Below are positions 13,251-23,081 of a stretch of DNA of 64,000 bases, in pieces. Made by a program: the position numbers and the translations under genes. The notes beneath the pieces were generated by a model that was not told where the DNA came from, made no database searches, and was given only the letters and a program-made list of their open reading frames with translations. The DNA comes from Fragilaria radians (taxonomy: Eukaryota; Bacillariophyta; Fragilariophyceae; Fragilariales; Fragilariaceae). The DNA lies in assembly GCA_900642245.1 (NCBI GenBank), contig CAAAJI010000017.1:86672-150671 (forward strand). Direction: 5' to 3'. Within the stretch, counting starts at the first letter, position 1, and each line of letters starts with the position of its first letter.

Positions 13251-14725
13251 CTCTTGATCTAATCACATGATTATTCCTTATGATGGCAGCAGCCATTAAT
13301 GGCAGGATTTGGTGGTATATCCATCAAACATGCAGATTGTTCAAAAATGTTTTGACTTTTCTTGGCCCTGCTTATTGGGTCACTAATCCAGTCTCTACAG
13401 AAATTGGAAGTTATAGAAAGAATGGTTACCTAAGTGACCTATTCTAGTTTTAGATGAGTAAATACAAGAATATTAATTCTACTATTATTTACTATATACT
13501 AACGATAACTTGGACGTCTCCAGTATCGGTACACCCACACATCTCTTAGTCTTAGTAACCTATTGTAGTACTAGACTGTATTGCTTACAACCTATAGTGT
13601 TAGGTATTATCGTAATGAATTTAACTCAAAGGTACGTTCAATGCAGATTTCTAAATATGATTTGGGTATATCAAGCCTTCCCAACAACAAATCTTTAATC
13701 CCAGAGCGCATTGCCCTTTCCCGTAACGTTGTACTCTAAATGGCACATTTATCCTGAAATTCAAGCCTCTAATGGTACTAAAATCATTCCTAATCAAATA
13801 TCTCAACTGAAATCAAATAAGAAGTGATGAATCAAATGACAAGTATTCTTTGTCTAAAATTGAAATGATTTAAGCTTGCCAACTGTTAACGCAAGAAGGA
13901 ATAGTGATCTCGTTCAATCATGAATCCTGGACTTAGTCTCCTCAATATTTGATCTACTCCAGTCATTCCTGTTTACCCTTAAATTAGACAACAAATACAA
14001 GTGATTCTTTCTCTTTATCCTCCAATATGAATTGCATAAACTGAACAAATATCTTGGTGGCTTGGCAGCATCAATTTCTCGGATTTTCATCAGCTTCTTA
14101 CTCCCCCCCTCCCTGATTAGAGATGCAACAAATTCTTGAAAGCACGTGGACTCATAACTAGTACCGCTGCTTCCTAATTTTCTTCTATTATGAATGGTAA
14201 ATTTCCAAAAGAAGCTTCATCTGAAACTAGTGCGCTTTATGCATTGATGATGAAAATTATAATTTGACTTTCTGTTCCCAAACTTTTGCATCAGCTTACG
14301 TTGCCTTTGGAGTTATCATCTTCTTTATTAAGAATAAAGATAGTCAACAAAAGTGCCAAACCATTTATTTACGGCTCAACACGAGTTCAGTCCGACAGCT
14401 GCCGTAAACTAAAGATTGTTTCATCAATACTTTATACCACTGCAAATTTCATTCAATTCAAGAGTACGTATTAGTCAGCCGAAAGTAAGAATTATTGACC
14501 AACTCTAAAGCTACCCCGAAAGTTATAGGCTGTCGATTCATCCTCTGATTGTGCTCGATAAGCTAGTTGCACTCGCTGAGGATATTGCTTTGTGCTTGCA
14601 GTCCTCGTATCTCAACAAGGCATACTCTGAGGAGTCTAAGAAGGGAAGACGAAGATTTTCAAAGACTTCCACGAACTATATCTAACGTGCCAATTTATCC
14701 CTTAAGATAGAGCAGAATAATCCCA
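13251..14725. other. Spacer upstream of TOM70
   Basis: No gene can be supported. Frames are short (62 codons at most) and unrecognised. Part may be the remaining 5' body of the copia relic, but no gag, protease or integrase motif is legible. The final 200-300 bases must contain the TOM70 promoter and 5' UTR. Confidence 0.4.
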
Positions 14726-16692
14726 ATGTCCACGAAACAAAAGGCGCTTCAGACGACAGTGATTGTTTTAAGTATTGCTACAATCACAAGCATAATTCTT
14801 TATTTCTATTTGGGTAGCAGTTCTTCTGAGGACGTAGAGGATGACACTATTGATGAATTACGAACCACCTCAAAGGGAAAACCATCTTCACAGCCTGACG
14901 GCAGAATTACAACATCCAAGAAGTCTAAGTCACAAACTGTTCCCCTCTCCGATGCTGCTACTCCTCTCATCAATAATACATCGGCGAAGGAGGAAAAGAC
15001 ATTGCATGCGGCAATTGAAGAATTAGATAAGAAAGGAAAAGAGTATTTCAAGGAAAAGAAATACCTCGAGGCTGCGGAAGTATTTACTGGAGCTCTGGAC
15101 CTCATCGCCAACTACGAAGGACTCAAGACTTCGACATCGCTGGCACGTCAAATCTCTACCCTAACCAACAACCGATCCGCAATGTATGAGAAGGCAGGCC
15201 TTTTCGACCTTGCCCTTATAGATTGCAACACAGTTCTTGAACAAGATATAAATCACCAGAAAGCTCGGATCCGTATACTGAGAATTCTAGAATCTCAAGA
15301 AAGATACGGAGATGCTCTTGTACAGATCTGTGCACTGCAACTTAAGTTCATGCAGGAAAACCGCGCTCAACTTCGAATGGGAATTCCACTTCAGCCACCT
15401 GTATCTCAGCAAAAGTTGGAGGATACCGTGGCCAAGCTAATTCCAGCCGAAGTAGAAAAGTGTATGCAAGACTTTTCGTGCAAAAAAGATCGCTCCCTTC
15501 CGTCACCTTATACTCTCGGACAGCTCCTAAAATCTTTTTCGGGTTACAATTCATGGATGTCAAAAGCAGCTCGATTTGGAAACATTGCGACCCTTAATGA
15601 AGCTGTGGAAGAGGCATCAGATAAGGATGCGGCTACTCGGGCGAGCTGTCTTTGGAGACGAGGACTTCGCCATACACACGATAAATCCTATGAACTTGCA
15701 GCTGTGGATTTTGAAGCAGCTTATGCTCTTGTGGAAAATGATGTTGTAGCACAAGATGCTATGGTAGACGATGAGTACGCTAGATTGTTGGAATGGATTG
15801 GCATGATACGTCACTGGAAGTATGACTTGGACGGCGCTCGTGAAGTATATGAAAAATGTAGCCAATTGGAACCAACGAATGTGAGTCAGTGGAGCTTAGT
15901 ATATTTATTGATCTATACTTGTTTTAACACTTGTCAACTTCGGATATTTAGGCATCACTTCTTGTGAAACAAGCAGGTGTTAAGATGGATGGCGGCAAGC
16001 ATGACGAAGCTCTAGAACTATTTGATGCCGCCTTAGGATTGGATCCGAATACAACAGATGCTCTTCTACATCGTGCGAACTGTCTTCTTTTGAAGCAAAA
16101 GATTGATGAAGCCCAAGCTGATCTCACTAAATGTTTGAATCTCCGTCCAGATCATCTTTTGGCTTGCTTACGTCTTGCTACCTTATTAATGGCTGTAAAC
16201 GACATTGAAGGAGCCAAAGAAAAGCTGAAGATAGCCGAGCAGCTTGATCCTTTGTCATCTGAAGTTCACTCGTATCGAGGTGAGATGTATTTCTCTCAAG
16301 GTGAGCTCGAGGAAGCAAAAGCAGAGTTTGAAAGGGCGATTGAATGCGATCCTACAAATCCAACACCGTACGTTAACCTGGCTTTGGCTATTATGAACAC
16401 GCCCCCTCCTTCCGGAGGACCACCAGATACTGCGACCTCTATTCAAATGTTACAAAAGGCCATTGAAGTTGATCCCCAGATGCATTCTGCATACATGCAT
16501 TTGGGTCAGTTAAAGTTGGCAATGGCTACAGACTTGTCAGTTGCTCGTGAGGTTGTGAAACTGTATGATGTTGCCTTGGAGCACTGCCGAACAGCAGAGG
16601 AGATGCGTGACATTTGCGGGGTTCGTCTGTTGACTCAAGCTCAGGTAGATGCTGCTTCCATGCTCAAAATGGAAACTTTCGGTTTGCAGTAG
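14726..16692 (+). CDS. TOM70: Mitochondrial import receptor TOM70-like TPR protein
   Basis: Outer-membrane receptor that docks chaperone-bound precursors for the TOM complex. Two exons, 14726-15880 and 15952-16692, separated by a 71-bp GT-AG intron. The joint reads 'EPTN-ASLLVKQAG', giving 631 residues, the usual TOM70 size. A single N-terminal membrane anchor lies at about residues 10-29 ('TTVIVLSIATITSIILYF'). A charged, Ser-rich linker follows. TPR motifs begin near residue 99 ('GKEYFKEKKYLEAAEVF') and include 'NNRSAMYEKAGLFDLAL'. A dense C-terminal TPR array follows the intron ('DALLHRANCLLLKQ', 'ERAIECDPTNPTPYVNLA'). N-in anchor, N-terminal TPR clamp region and C-terminal array are the TOM70 layout. 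Another anchored TPR protein is possible but less likely. It converges on the dynein-like gene, with stops 134 bp apart. Confidence 0.88.
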
Positions 16693-16826
16693 GGGAGCAG
16701 CGTGCAAGACATATCTTTAAAAAATTAGGAAGACAAGGATTAAGTTAAGTCCTCGTAAACATTTTTACTTTTATTCTTAATTTATTTCATCCACCAAAGT
16801 TAGACAACAGATGATGTTCATCAGAG

Positions 16827-17957
16827 CTATTTCTTGAGAAGATTTTCAAAGAAGCTCGAAACAGCAGCATCTTCCGTCTTGATCTTTGCATTTGATGCCG
16901 AAGTTGGGGCAACGGTAGAAGAGACAGTTGATGCAGGTGTTGTTGCGGGTTCTACGACGACAACTGATTCTCGCAATTGAAGCATCCATCCTTCGTCTCC
17001 TTCTGCCGCTTTTGACTTCATAGTTTTATTACGGGCCAGGAAATTTCTACCTGGTGCTTCCGATGGGGGCAATGCCTTCCATAAAGAATCTGTAGCTGCA
17101 TCCCATTCACCTGACATGTGCGCATTGCGAAGGAGGACTGACTCGATTAAATCCGGCTGATGATGATTTGGAGCGAAAATCGCGTCGATTTTTTTATTAG
17201 AAATCCATTCTCGCCAAGAGTAAGCAATATGGTTAAGAGGAATGGTTGGAATTTCCATATCTGTTTTCCCCACAAAGCATAGCCAACAATTCAGAGAAGC
17301 AGCAAAACGTCGCAAATGATAAATGATAAGATTCTGTGCCTGTGTATCTTTATAGTCATCCTTGTTGGGCAATGGGTCCATAATGGCGCAAATAATCAAA
17401 GAGATCTTGCTCATATCATCTGTCTCTGCCACTTGGACAGGGGGTGTTTTGTCTTCTTTAGCCAATCCGAATTGAACAGACTTCAGTTGTGAAAGAGATG
17501 TCGTCGCCACGCTATTGTCAGATGCATTCGACGTTTGTTGAATCAATAATCTCACAAGAGTTTCCTGCATCAACGTCATCGAAGGTTCAACCAGAGAGGG
17601 TTCTGACAAGTCAATTGTCAGACAGTAGTGTCCGCTTGACGCATCAGGTATTTGAAGCAAAGAATCTATCAATGCCTCTTTGGAAATGAAACAATTCCAT
17701 ACACCTAAGTTAGGCCTAATGATTTGATTTGAGCGATTCTTACTGCGTCGCTGTTGGAACAGATTGGATTCTCCTTCAGCTACAGGAGGACTTACTTCCA
17801 ATGCCTGATACGACAACACAGCGTGTTCGTCCACAACTGCTGTATCATCGAAAGCAATAGGCTTGGAAGTGAAAAGTTGAAGCAGAGTGGGGATTGATGA
17901 AGAGGAATAACCGGAAGAATCACTCGAAGCTGATAGAAGGTTCGAAAAGAGCGCCAT
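16827..17957 (-). CDS. Cytoplasmic dynein light intermediate chain-like protein
   Basis: A 376-residue protein that probably links the dynein-1 heavy chain to cargo adaptors. The start is taken at the ATG at 17957 (gccATGG context); the open frame extends 20 codons further only from a TTG. The middle resembles the Ras-like fold of DLIC: 'CLTIDLSEPSLVEPSMT' for the beta strand with conserved Asp-Leu-Ser, then 'NLIIYHLRRFAASLNCWL', matching the family's 'IRRFCLQYGAALIY'. The C-terminal half has a disordered tail holding two short helices typical of dynein-1 LIC: 'DEGWMLQLRES' (about 324-334, like 'DQVFLMKLQSLL') and the terminal 'SSFFENLLKK' (like 'ANFFNSLLSKK'). No P-loop is visible near the N-terminus, as in several protist and fungal LICs. 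Similarity is low overall; the tail motifs carry the assignment. Confidence 0.65.
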   Translation of the reverse strand: MALFSNLLSASSDSSGYSSSSIPTLLQLFTSKPIAFDDTAVVDEHAVLSYQALEVSPPVAEGESNLFQQRRSKNRSNQIIRPNLGVWNCFISKEALIDSLLQIPDASSGHYCLTIDLSEPSLVEPSMTLMQETLVRLLIQQTSNASDNSVATTSLSQLKSVQFGLAKEDKTPPVQVAETDDMSKISLIICAIMDPLPNKDDYKDTQAQNLIIYHLRRFAASLNCWLCFVGKTDMEIPTIPLNHIAYSWREWISNKKIDAIFAPNHHQPDLIESVLLRNAHMSGEWDAATDSLWKALPPSEAPGRNFLARNKTMKSKAAEGDEGWMLQLRESVVVVEPATTPASTVSSTVAPTSASNAKIKTEDAAVSSFFENLLKK

Positions 17958-20900
17958 GGCGAAGCGCGGCCGACAGGAGAGGCCAGGGATTGAATGCACA
18001 GATCGCAGCGTTTGCAATTATACTTTATTAGGTTAGGGATTCGCTTAGCATAACGGAAGACTAACAAACTTTTGCACATTTCTACGGACTAATCCCGAGG
18101 CAAACAATAGAACATGGAGTTTCCTTGATTCAGTTGCTATTGATAGCTCATGGTCCAATCTTCTCCCTGAAAATACAGTTACGCAATGTGTCAGAGTCTA
18201 TTATCCAATGAATCATACGCATTATTCATCAGAAACAAACTTTCTGATTGTTGATGAAGTGAACAAAAAGAAATTAATCATTAGAAGTGCAAGAAGTACA
18301 AGTTTGTTTAACATACAGTATCATTGATAGAAAGCAATGGTAATCGGCATCGTATGTTCTAACATTAAATAATCCTGCATTCAAGATGGCTCCATTAGCT
18401 TCGCTTACCTGAGGAGCTTCTAGGTAGCTTTGTGACATTTCATAGTACATTGATCCAAAAAGATTGCACTATTAACAGAATGATTGAAGTTATGCCTTCT
18501 TATAAATATTTGGATATGATATGCATTGTGGACCAATATTGGAGAGTTTCTGTGCCTTAGCAGTAAGAAGACTATTTGATAGGTCTACAATCTATTTTTT
18601 GGCAGGAAGGTTTAAACCCCTTTATCTACTCCATTTATTGATATGAAGTGATACAAATAATCAGAATTCAGTATCATTCAACAATTACTTGTAAGTTAAC
18701 TCATGAGTGAGTGTGAAGCGTTCCAGTCTTATCTGCACTTACTGCTCTGAAAGAGGAATTTTTGATTGGCAAATAATTAAAGGTACTTGGTCTTATATCC
18801 ATAGGCTATTCATAGTAGGTATCATAGGGTTCCTTCTTATCTTGTATATGATATCAAGTAAAACCTAAGACACCAGGCAAAGCTAGTTGTAGGTGGAAAT
18901 TGGACAATCAAGGATAAACAAGATATTTATCCTAGACTTGTGGGCATGGAGATAATGAGATATGGAACTTTCTTATGACAAAGCCCTGTTAGTAGGAATT
19001 GTAATTGACAATTGTAATTGATTTGCTATTTCCAAAATTTGGCTTCGCCATTTGAAACGTGGCAACTTTCTGATATTTTGACCTCATGCAGAATGGTACT
19101 CCTAACAAGTAGATGATGAAGCCAAATATGCGAATGCGATTCTCTAAGTCGCTAGTCCGATAGCATTTCCATTAAACCACATGATTTCAAACTTCTTGTT
19201 CTTTCTTCAGTTCCACCTGTAACCCGAATAACTTCGAGACTAGGACGAACTTGATTACTCTTAACCTCTCACAACATTACCAAAATCTGGTCTTTAATTG
19301 GTTAAGTAGAGAGGAATTCCAAAATCTAATCTGTATCTTGACTGTACGTTTACCTCGATACCTTCTATTTCCTTGGCACATTTCGCACAATTTTGTAGCA
19401 AGGCGTTCCAGCCTTAGGTAATTGCTTAAGTTTCTTGCCTTCGATTGCTTCCTTAGCCCCAAGAGTGAGGCATTAGTCGATCTAGATATCTATTGTCTAA
19501 AAGCAATGATCTACCTCACTGACTTTGAAGCCACAATTCTTGAGTGCTTCCCCCAGCAAAGCTTCCTGGCTCTTTTTGATCTTCCTCGCATATTTTTCTT
19601 TTTCTCCAGCAGCTTAAGCTTTGGAATCTTCCTTTCAATCTCAGCCAGTACTTCAGACTATCTACATGTTCTTCAATGGAGTCATTATCATCCAGACCAT
19701 CAAGTTGATTCTTGATTGTATCATCTTCATTCATCGGATTCTACTCTCCAAATCTGCAGGGCCAAGGACACCACAGAAACATGGGAAAGGGGAGTGAGTG
19801 TAGAACATACTTTATGCCAAAGTTTGAGCCACGTTGCATTTAGCTGGGCTTTAAAAAAAACCCAGATGTGAAATTTGGAAGGAAGGTGCATCACCTGTTG
19901 CTCTTTATTCAAACTTTTGGTAGTAAACGAGAAGATGAAGAATCCTCGAGATTTTTATCATAAAGCCTTTGCTTTAAGAATCTTTGGAGATACGGGAGTT
20001 ATGACGATAAAGAAAATGATTCCTAAAGAAAAGGCAGAGGAATAACATGCATGCTTCTTGGATACCTTTTATACCATGCTTGGGATTTTTTGGAGTGCTT
20101 TACTTGAATAATTCATATCATTGATTTGTAATACACAATTTGGTTAAGCAGTTCTTGGAGAGCACTGGAAGGACAAGTTTTAAAACTTTAGAATAAATAA
20201 ACATTAGAACTTCATTCCCATGCTTAAATATCGTTTTCGGAAAGTGTCTAAGCCAATCAAGATTCCAAGGAATAAAGAGTTTCATACAGAAATAGATAAT
20301 TCTCTTTGAGAGATTATCTAAGCCTTAGATCTATAATTGGAATTGCTGTCTGCATTCTAGTCTTGGGAAGTTTTGATATTGTGCATGCAATATCTGTAAT
20401 GAGAGATGATATTTCATGATCAAATTCAGAATGACTGCTTCTGTTGATGATAACCATGCACATGGCTTAGTGACAAGAAGCTTAATTAACGACATTGTTG
20501 CTATGCTGAATAGTATTCCAGTTAGGTGGATGTTTAAAAGGTAGAAAACCATGGAAAATACTACAGATTCGGATATTATCTTGATGCAAGTCTTTCCGGA
20601 CCAGCAGTACCTACTGACATATTTTTGGATAGGTTTTCAATTCTATCGAATTAAAAAAATCGGGATTTATTATAACTCGTGTTATGGAATAACTAATTGA
20701 AGATATGAGTATAAACCTTATGGTATTAAGAGCATACACATTTCCATTTTTGACACGTCAGAATATCTTCCGTACATGCTACGCGTATTTATAAGATAAG
20801 AATTAAATCTACGATGATTTTATACATTAAATCAAAATAGAATACTGAAGAAAATAAATTATGAGGCCTAGAGTTTAACAAAACAATTTTATTCAAGCAA

Positions 20901-21735
20901 TTTTTGAAGCGTTAACTTCCCCCCTAATCAACCATACTATAATCGACTTTATCTCACTATTGAACTTGTAAATTATGTCATATTTCCTCATTTCGATTCG
21001 ATTCCAATATGCTTCAATGGCAATATTGCGAATCATAGCTCTACTGAATATAAGTTGCCAGTAGGGTTGTGTGATAGGCTCTTCTCAAAGCCAATGCGTG
21101 GGGTGAAGAAACAATTACCTGGATTTTCTTCTGTTACATTTTCATTTTCCGAGTCAAACGATCTCAACACGTTAGTTCCTACTGTATGTCCTCGCTCAAG
21201 TATTGCATTTGCTAGTGTATTGTGCTATATTGGTGGCTTGGCTTCAATGCCATGATTATCACATGCCATCTATTTGACCTCACGTTTGAATTCACTCCCA
21301 TTTCAACTACAATTAATCCAGGAAGAGAATAAAGCACAAATCAGTTATTTTGAGGAAAAAATTGGATGGAAGTGGCAAGTCAATAGCTGCTCTCTTCCAT
21401 AGTTACATGATAATGCCTAGGAGTGCTTTCTGGACCAAATCTAGGACTCTGATACTCTTTTCTTCTGATGTCATTTTTAAACTACTTTCTGAAAAGGAAC
21501 AAGAGATTTCTAAACCTAGCAAAGTGTTGATACGCGTTCTGCTTTGATATCGGCAGCGAATGAAGGAGAATCATACAACGCATCAACTCTAAGCTTGCAC
21601 GCTAATTCATGACAGACATTTTGAGGCCGGGTTTCTTGTTGAAATTTGGGAGCATATAACTAGTAAACAGTGATTCTAGTACACGATTGTTTTCCAAGAT
21701 AAGATAACTTGGTGTGTTCTGGAGTGAAGTGATAA
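17958..21735. other. 3.8-kb spacer between divergent genes
   Basis: No supported gene. Minus-strand frames between about 19912 and 19277 read as broken, charged protein-like sequence, for example 'MNEDDTIKNQLDGLDDNDS' followed by a frame change to Lys/Arg-rich sequence and 'CEMCQGNRRYRG'. This looks like a decayed coding relic but cannot be assigned. Minus-strand sequence near 21250-21060 is similarly suggestive ('NCFFTPRIGFEKSLSHNPTG'). Both ends must hold promoters, for the dynein-like gene (left) and ESS2 (right). Confidence 0.4.
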
Positions 21736-22956
21736 ATGAGCGCTCGTCCGATAAAGAAGCAGCGTCGAAAGATTATTTCAGAAGATGATTACATATCCAC
21801 TCTATCTTCAATAGTGCAAAGGGATTACTTTCCAGAGGTACCCTTGCTCGAAAAGCAAGCTGCTGTCCTTGATAGAAGACAAGCAAAAGACTTTAAAGGA
21901 GCTGTGGCCGTTCGTAGGGCTGCTAGAAGAAAAGAAGACGAGGAGGTTTTTTTGGCTGAGCAGGAGAGGAAAGAAGAGTACGTCGTTGGTAAACTTCGTG
22001 AAAATCCGCGTCCACTGCATCGTGAAACAATATCTGGGTTTCATGCTCGCGTTACATCTGAAGATAATCATGAGTTTGATCAGAGCTTGAAAATGGAAAT
22101 CGAAGAAAAGCGTAGCAGAATGGAGGCAGCCTTCCTTGATCCCTATAATTTTTCCGCAAATAAGGAAGACAGGGGAGAAATGGATGAATTTTACTTACTA
22201 GCATCCGATCAATTCAATCCGAAATGGCATCGAATAGAAGCTCCCAAAAATGCCGCACTGGACAACGGGTTTTTTTTCCCTCCTCTTCCGATCGCAAAGG
22301 CGACCGACAGTGTCTTGTTGATTAACAACTCAAGTGATAACAAGCTTATGGCTCCTCCACAAAGAATTCAGAGAAATGAATTGATTGAATTTCGACCAAA
22401 GCATACTTTGGAACAGCGAATCATCCCTTCGCGTACACGTTTTCCACCCGCAGTACCCGCACTTGTTCAAGTAAAATCAGAATCATCAGAAGAAAAAGAT
22501 TACTCAACTGAAGCTTCTACTGATTTAGACAATCCTGGGGGATCGTTACGATACGAGAGAAACGCAAGGATGAAGAGTAGATACAATGAGATGGAAACCT
22601 TTGTACCAATGACACCTTCAAGTACTCCACAAGCGACTCCCATGATTCCTTCGGGTAAAATCGAAAGTTATCCAGAAGTTCTTAACAGTGCATTCACTGT
22701 CTCGGATGTATCGATTCGTGAAAAGGCCGCTCGCGTAGCGGAAGTCAAGCTTTCATTAGGTCGACAATCAAGTTCTTCTGTTTCCAAACCTCGAAATGAT
22801 GTTTCCCGTCTAACTCCAGCAGCTCGTTCTTTGCTGAAAAAATCTAACAATTGGATGGCATCATCTCGATCGTCGCAGTCATTTTCGAAGGCATTAAAGA
22901 AGTCTTACGCCCCCCAAAAAATTCGTCGTCGGGATCTTAAGTCAAAAAGAAAGTGA
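21736..22956 (+). CDS. ESS2: ESS2 (DGCR14/ES2) spliceosome-associated protein
   Basis: Nuclear protein of the ESS-2/DGCR14 family, associated with spliceosomal complexes and accurate splice-site choice. Single exon, 406 residues (human about 476). The N-terminal signature is clear: 'IISEDDYISTLSSIVQRDYFPEV' matches the family's 'LDEDTYxEALSKIIQRDFFPD', followed by a coiled helix at residues 38-58. The central 'YNFSANKEDRGEMDEFYLL' is a second family block. The conserved 'MTPSSTPQATPMIPSGKIES' block is at about 292-311, and the C-terminal 'LTPAARSLLKK' precedes a basic tail ending KSKRK that could serve nuclear localisation. ATG at 21736 is the first in frame and fits the family N-terminus. 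Its stop is 125 bp from the stop of the convergent PPR-like gene. Confidence 0.93.
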   Translation: MSARPIKKQRRKIISEDDYISTLSSIVQRDYFPEVPLLEKQAAVLDRRQAKDFKGAVAVRRAARRKEDEEVFLAEQERKEEYVVGKLRENPRPLHRETISGFHARVTSEDNHEFDQSLKMEIEEKRSRMEAAFLDPYNFSANKEDRGEMDEFYLLASDQFNPKWHRIEAPKNAALDNGFFFPPLPIAKATDSVLLINNSSDNKLMAPPQRIQRNELIEFRPKHTLEQRIIPSRTRFPPAVPALVQVKSESSEEKDYSTEASTDLDNPGGSLRYERNARMKSRYNEMETFVPMTPSSTPQATPMIPSGKIESYPEVLNSAFTVSDVSIREKAARVAEVKLSLGRQSSSSVSKPRNDVSRLTPAARSLLKKSNNWMASSRSSQSFSKALKKSYAPQKIRRRDLKSKRK

Positions 22957-23081
22957 GCAAACTGAATTTTAAATTCTAATTTGAGCCTACTTCCATATGC
23001 TCTTGACTGATAACTTTTTTCTTTTGTTCCAATTGTTTGAGCATAGTTACACAATCTTTATCATAACCTATTTATTTGATG

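Noticed and set aside
17958..18017. 20-codon N-terminal extension of the dynein-like gene
   Set aside because: It begins at TTG; the internal ATG has a strong context and gives a sensible start.
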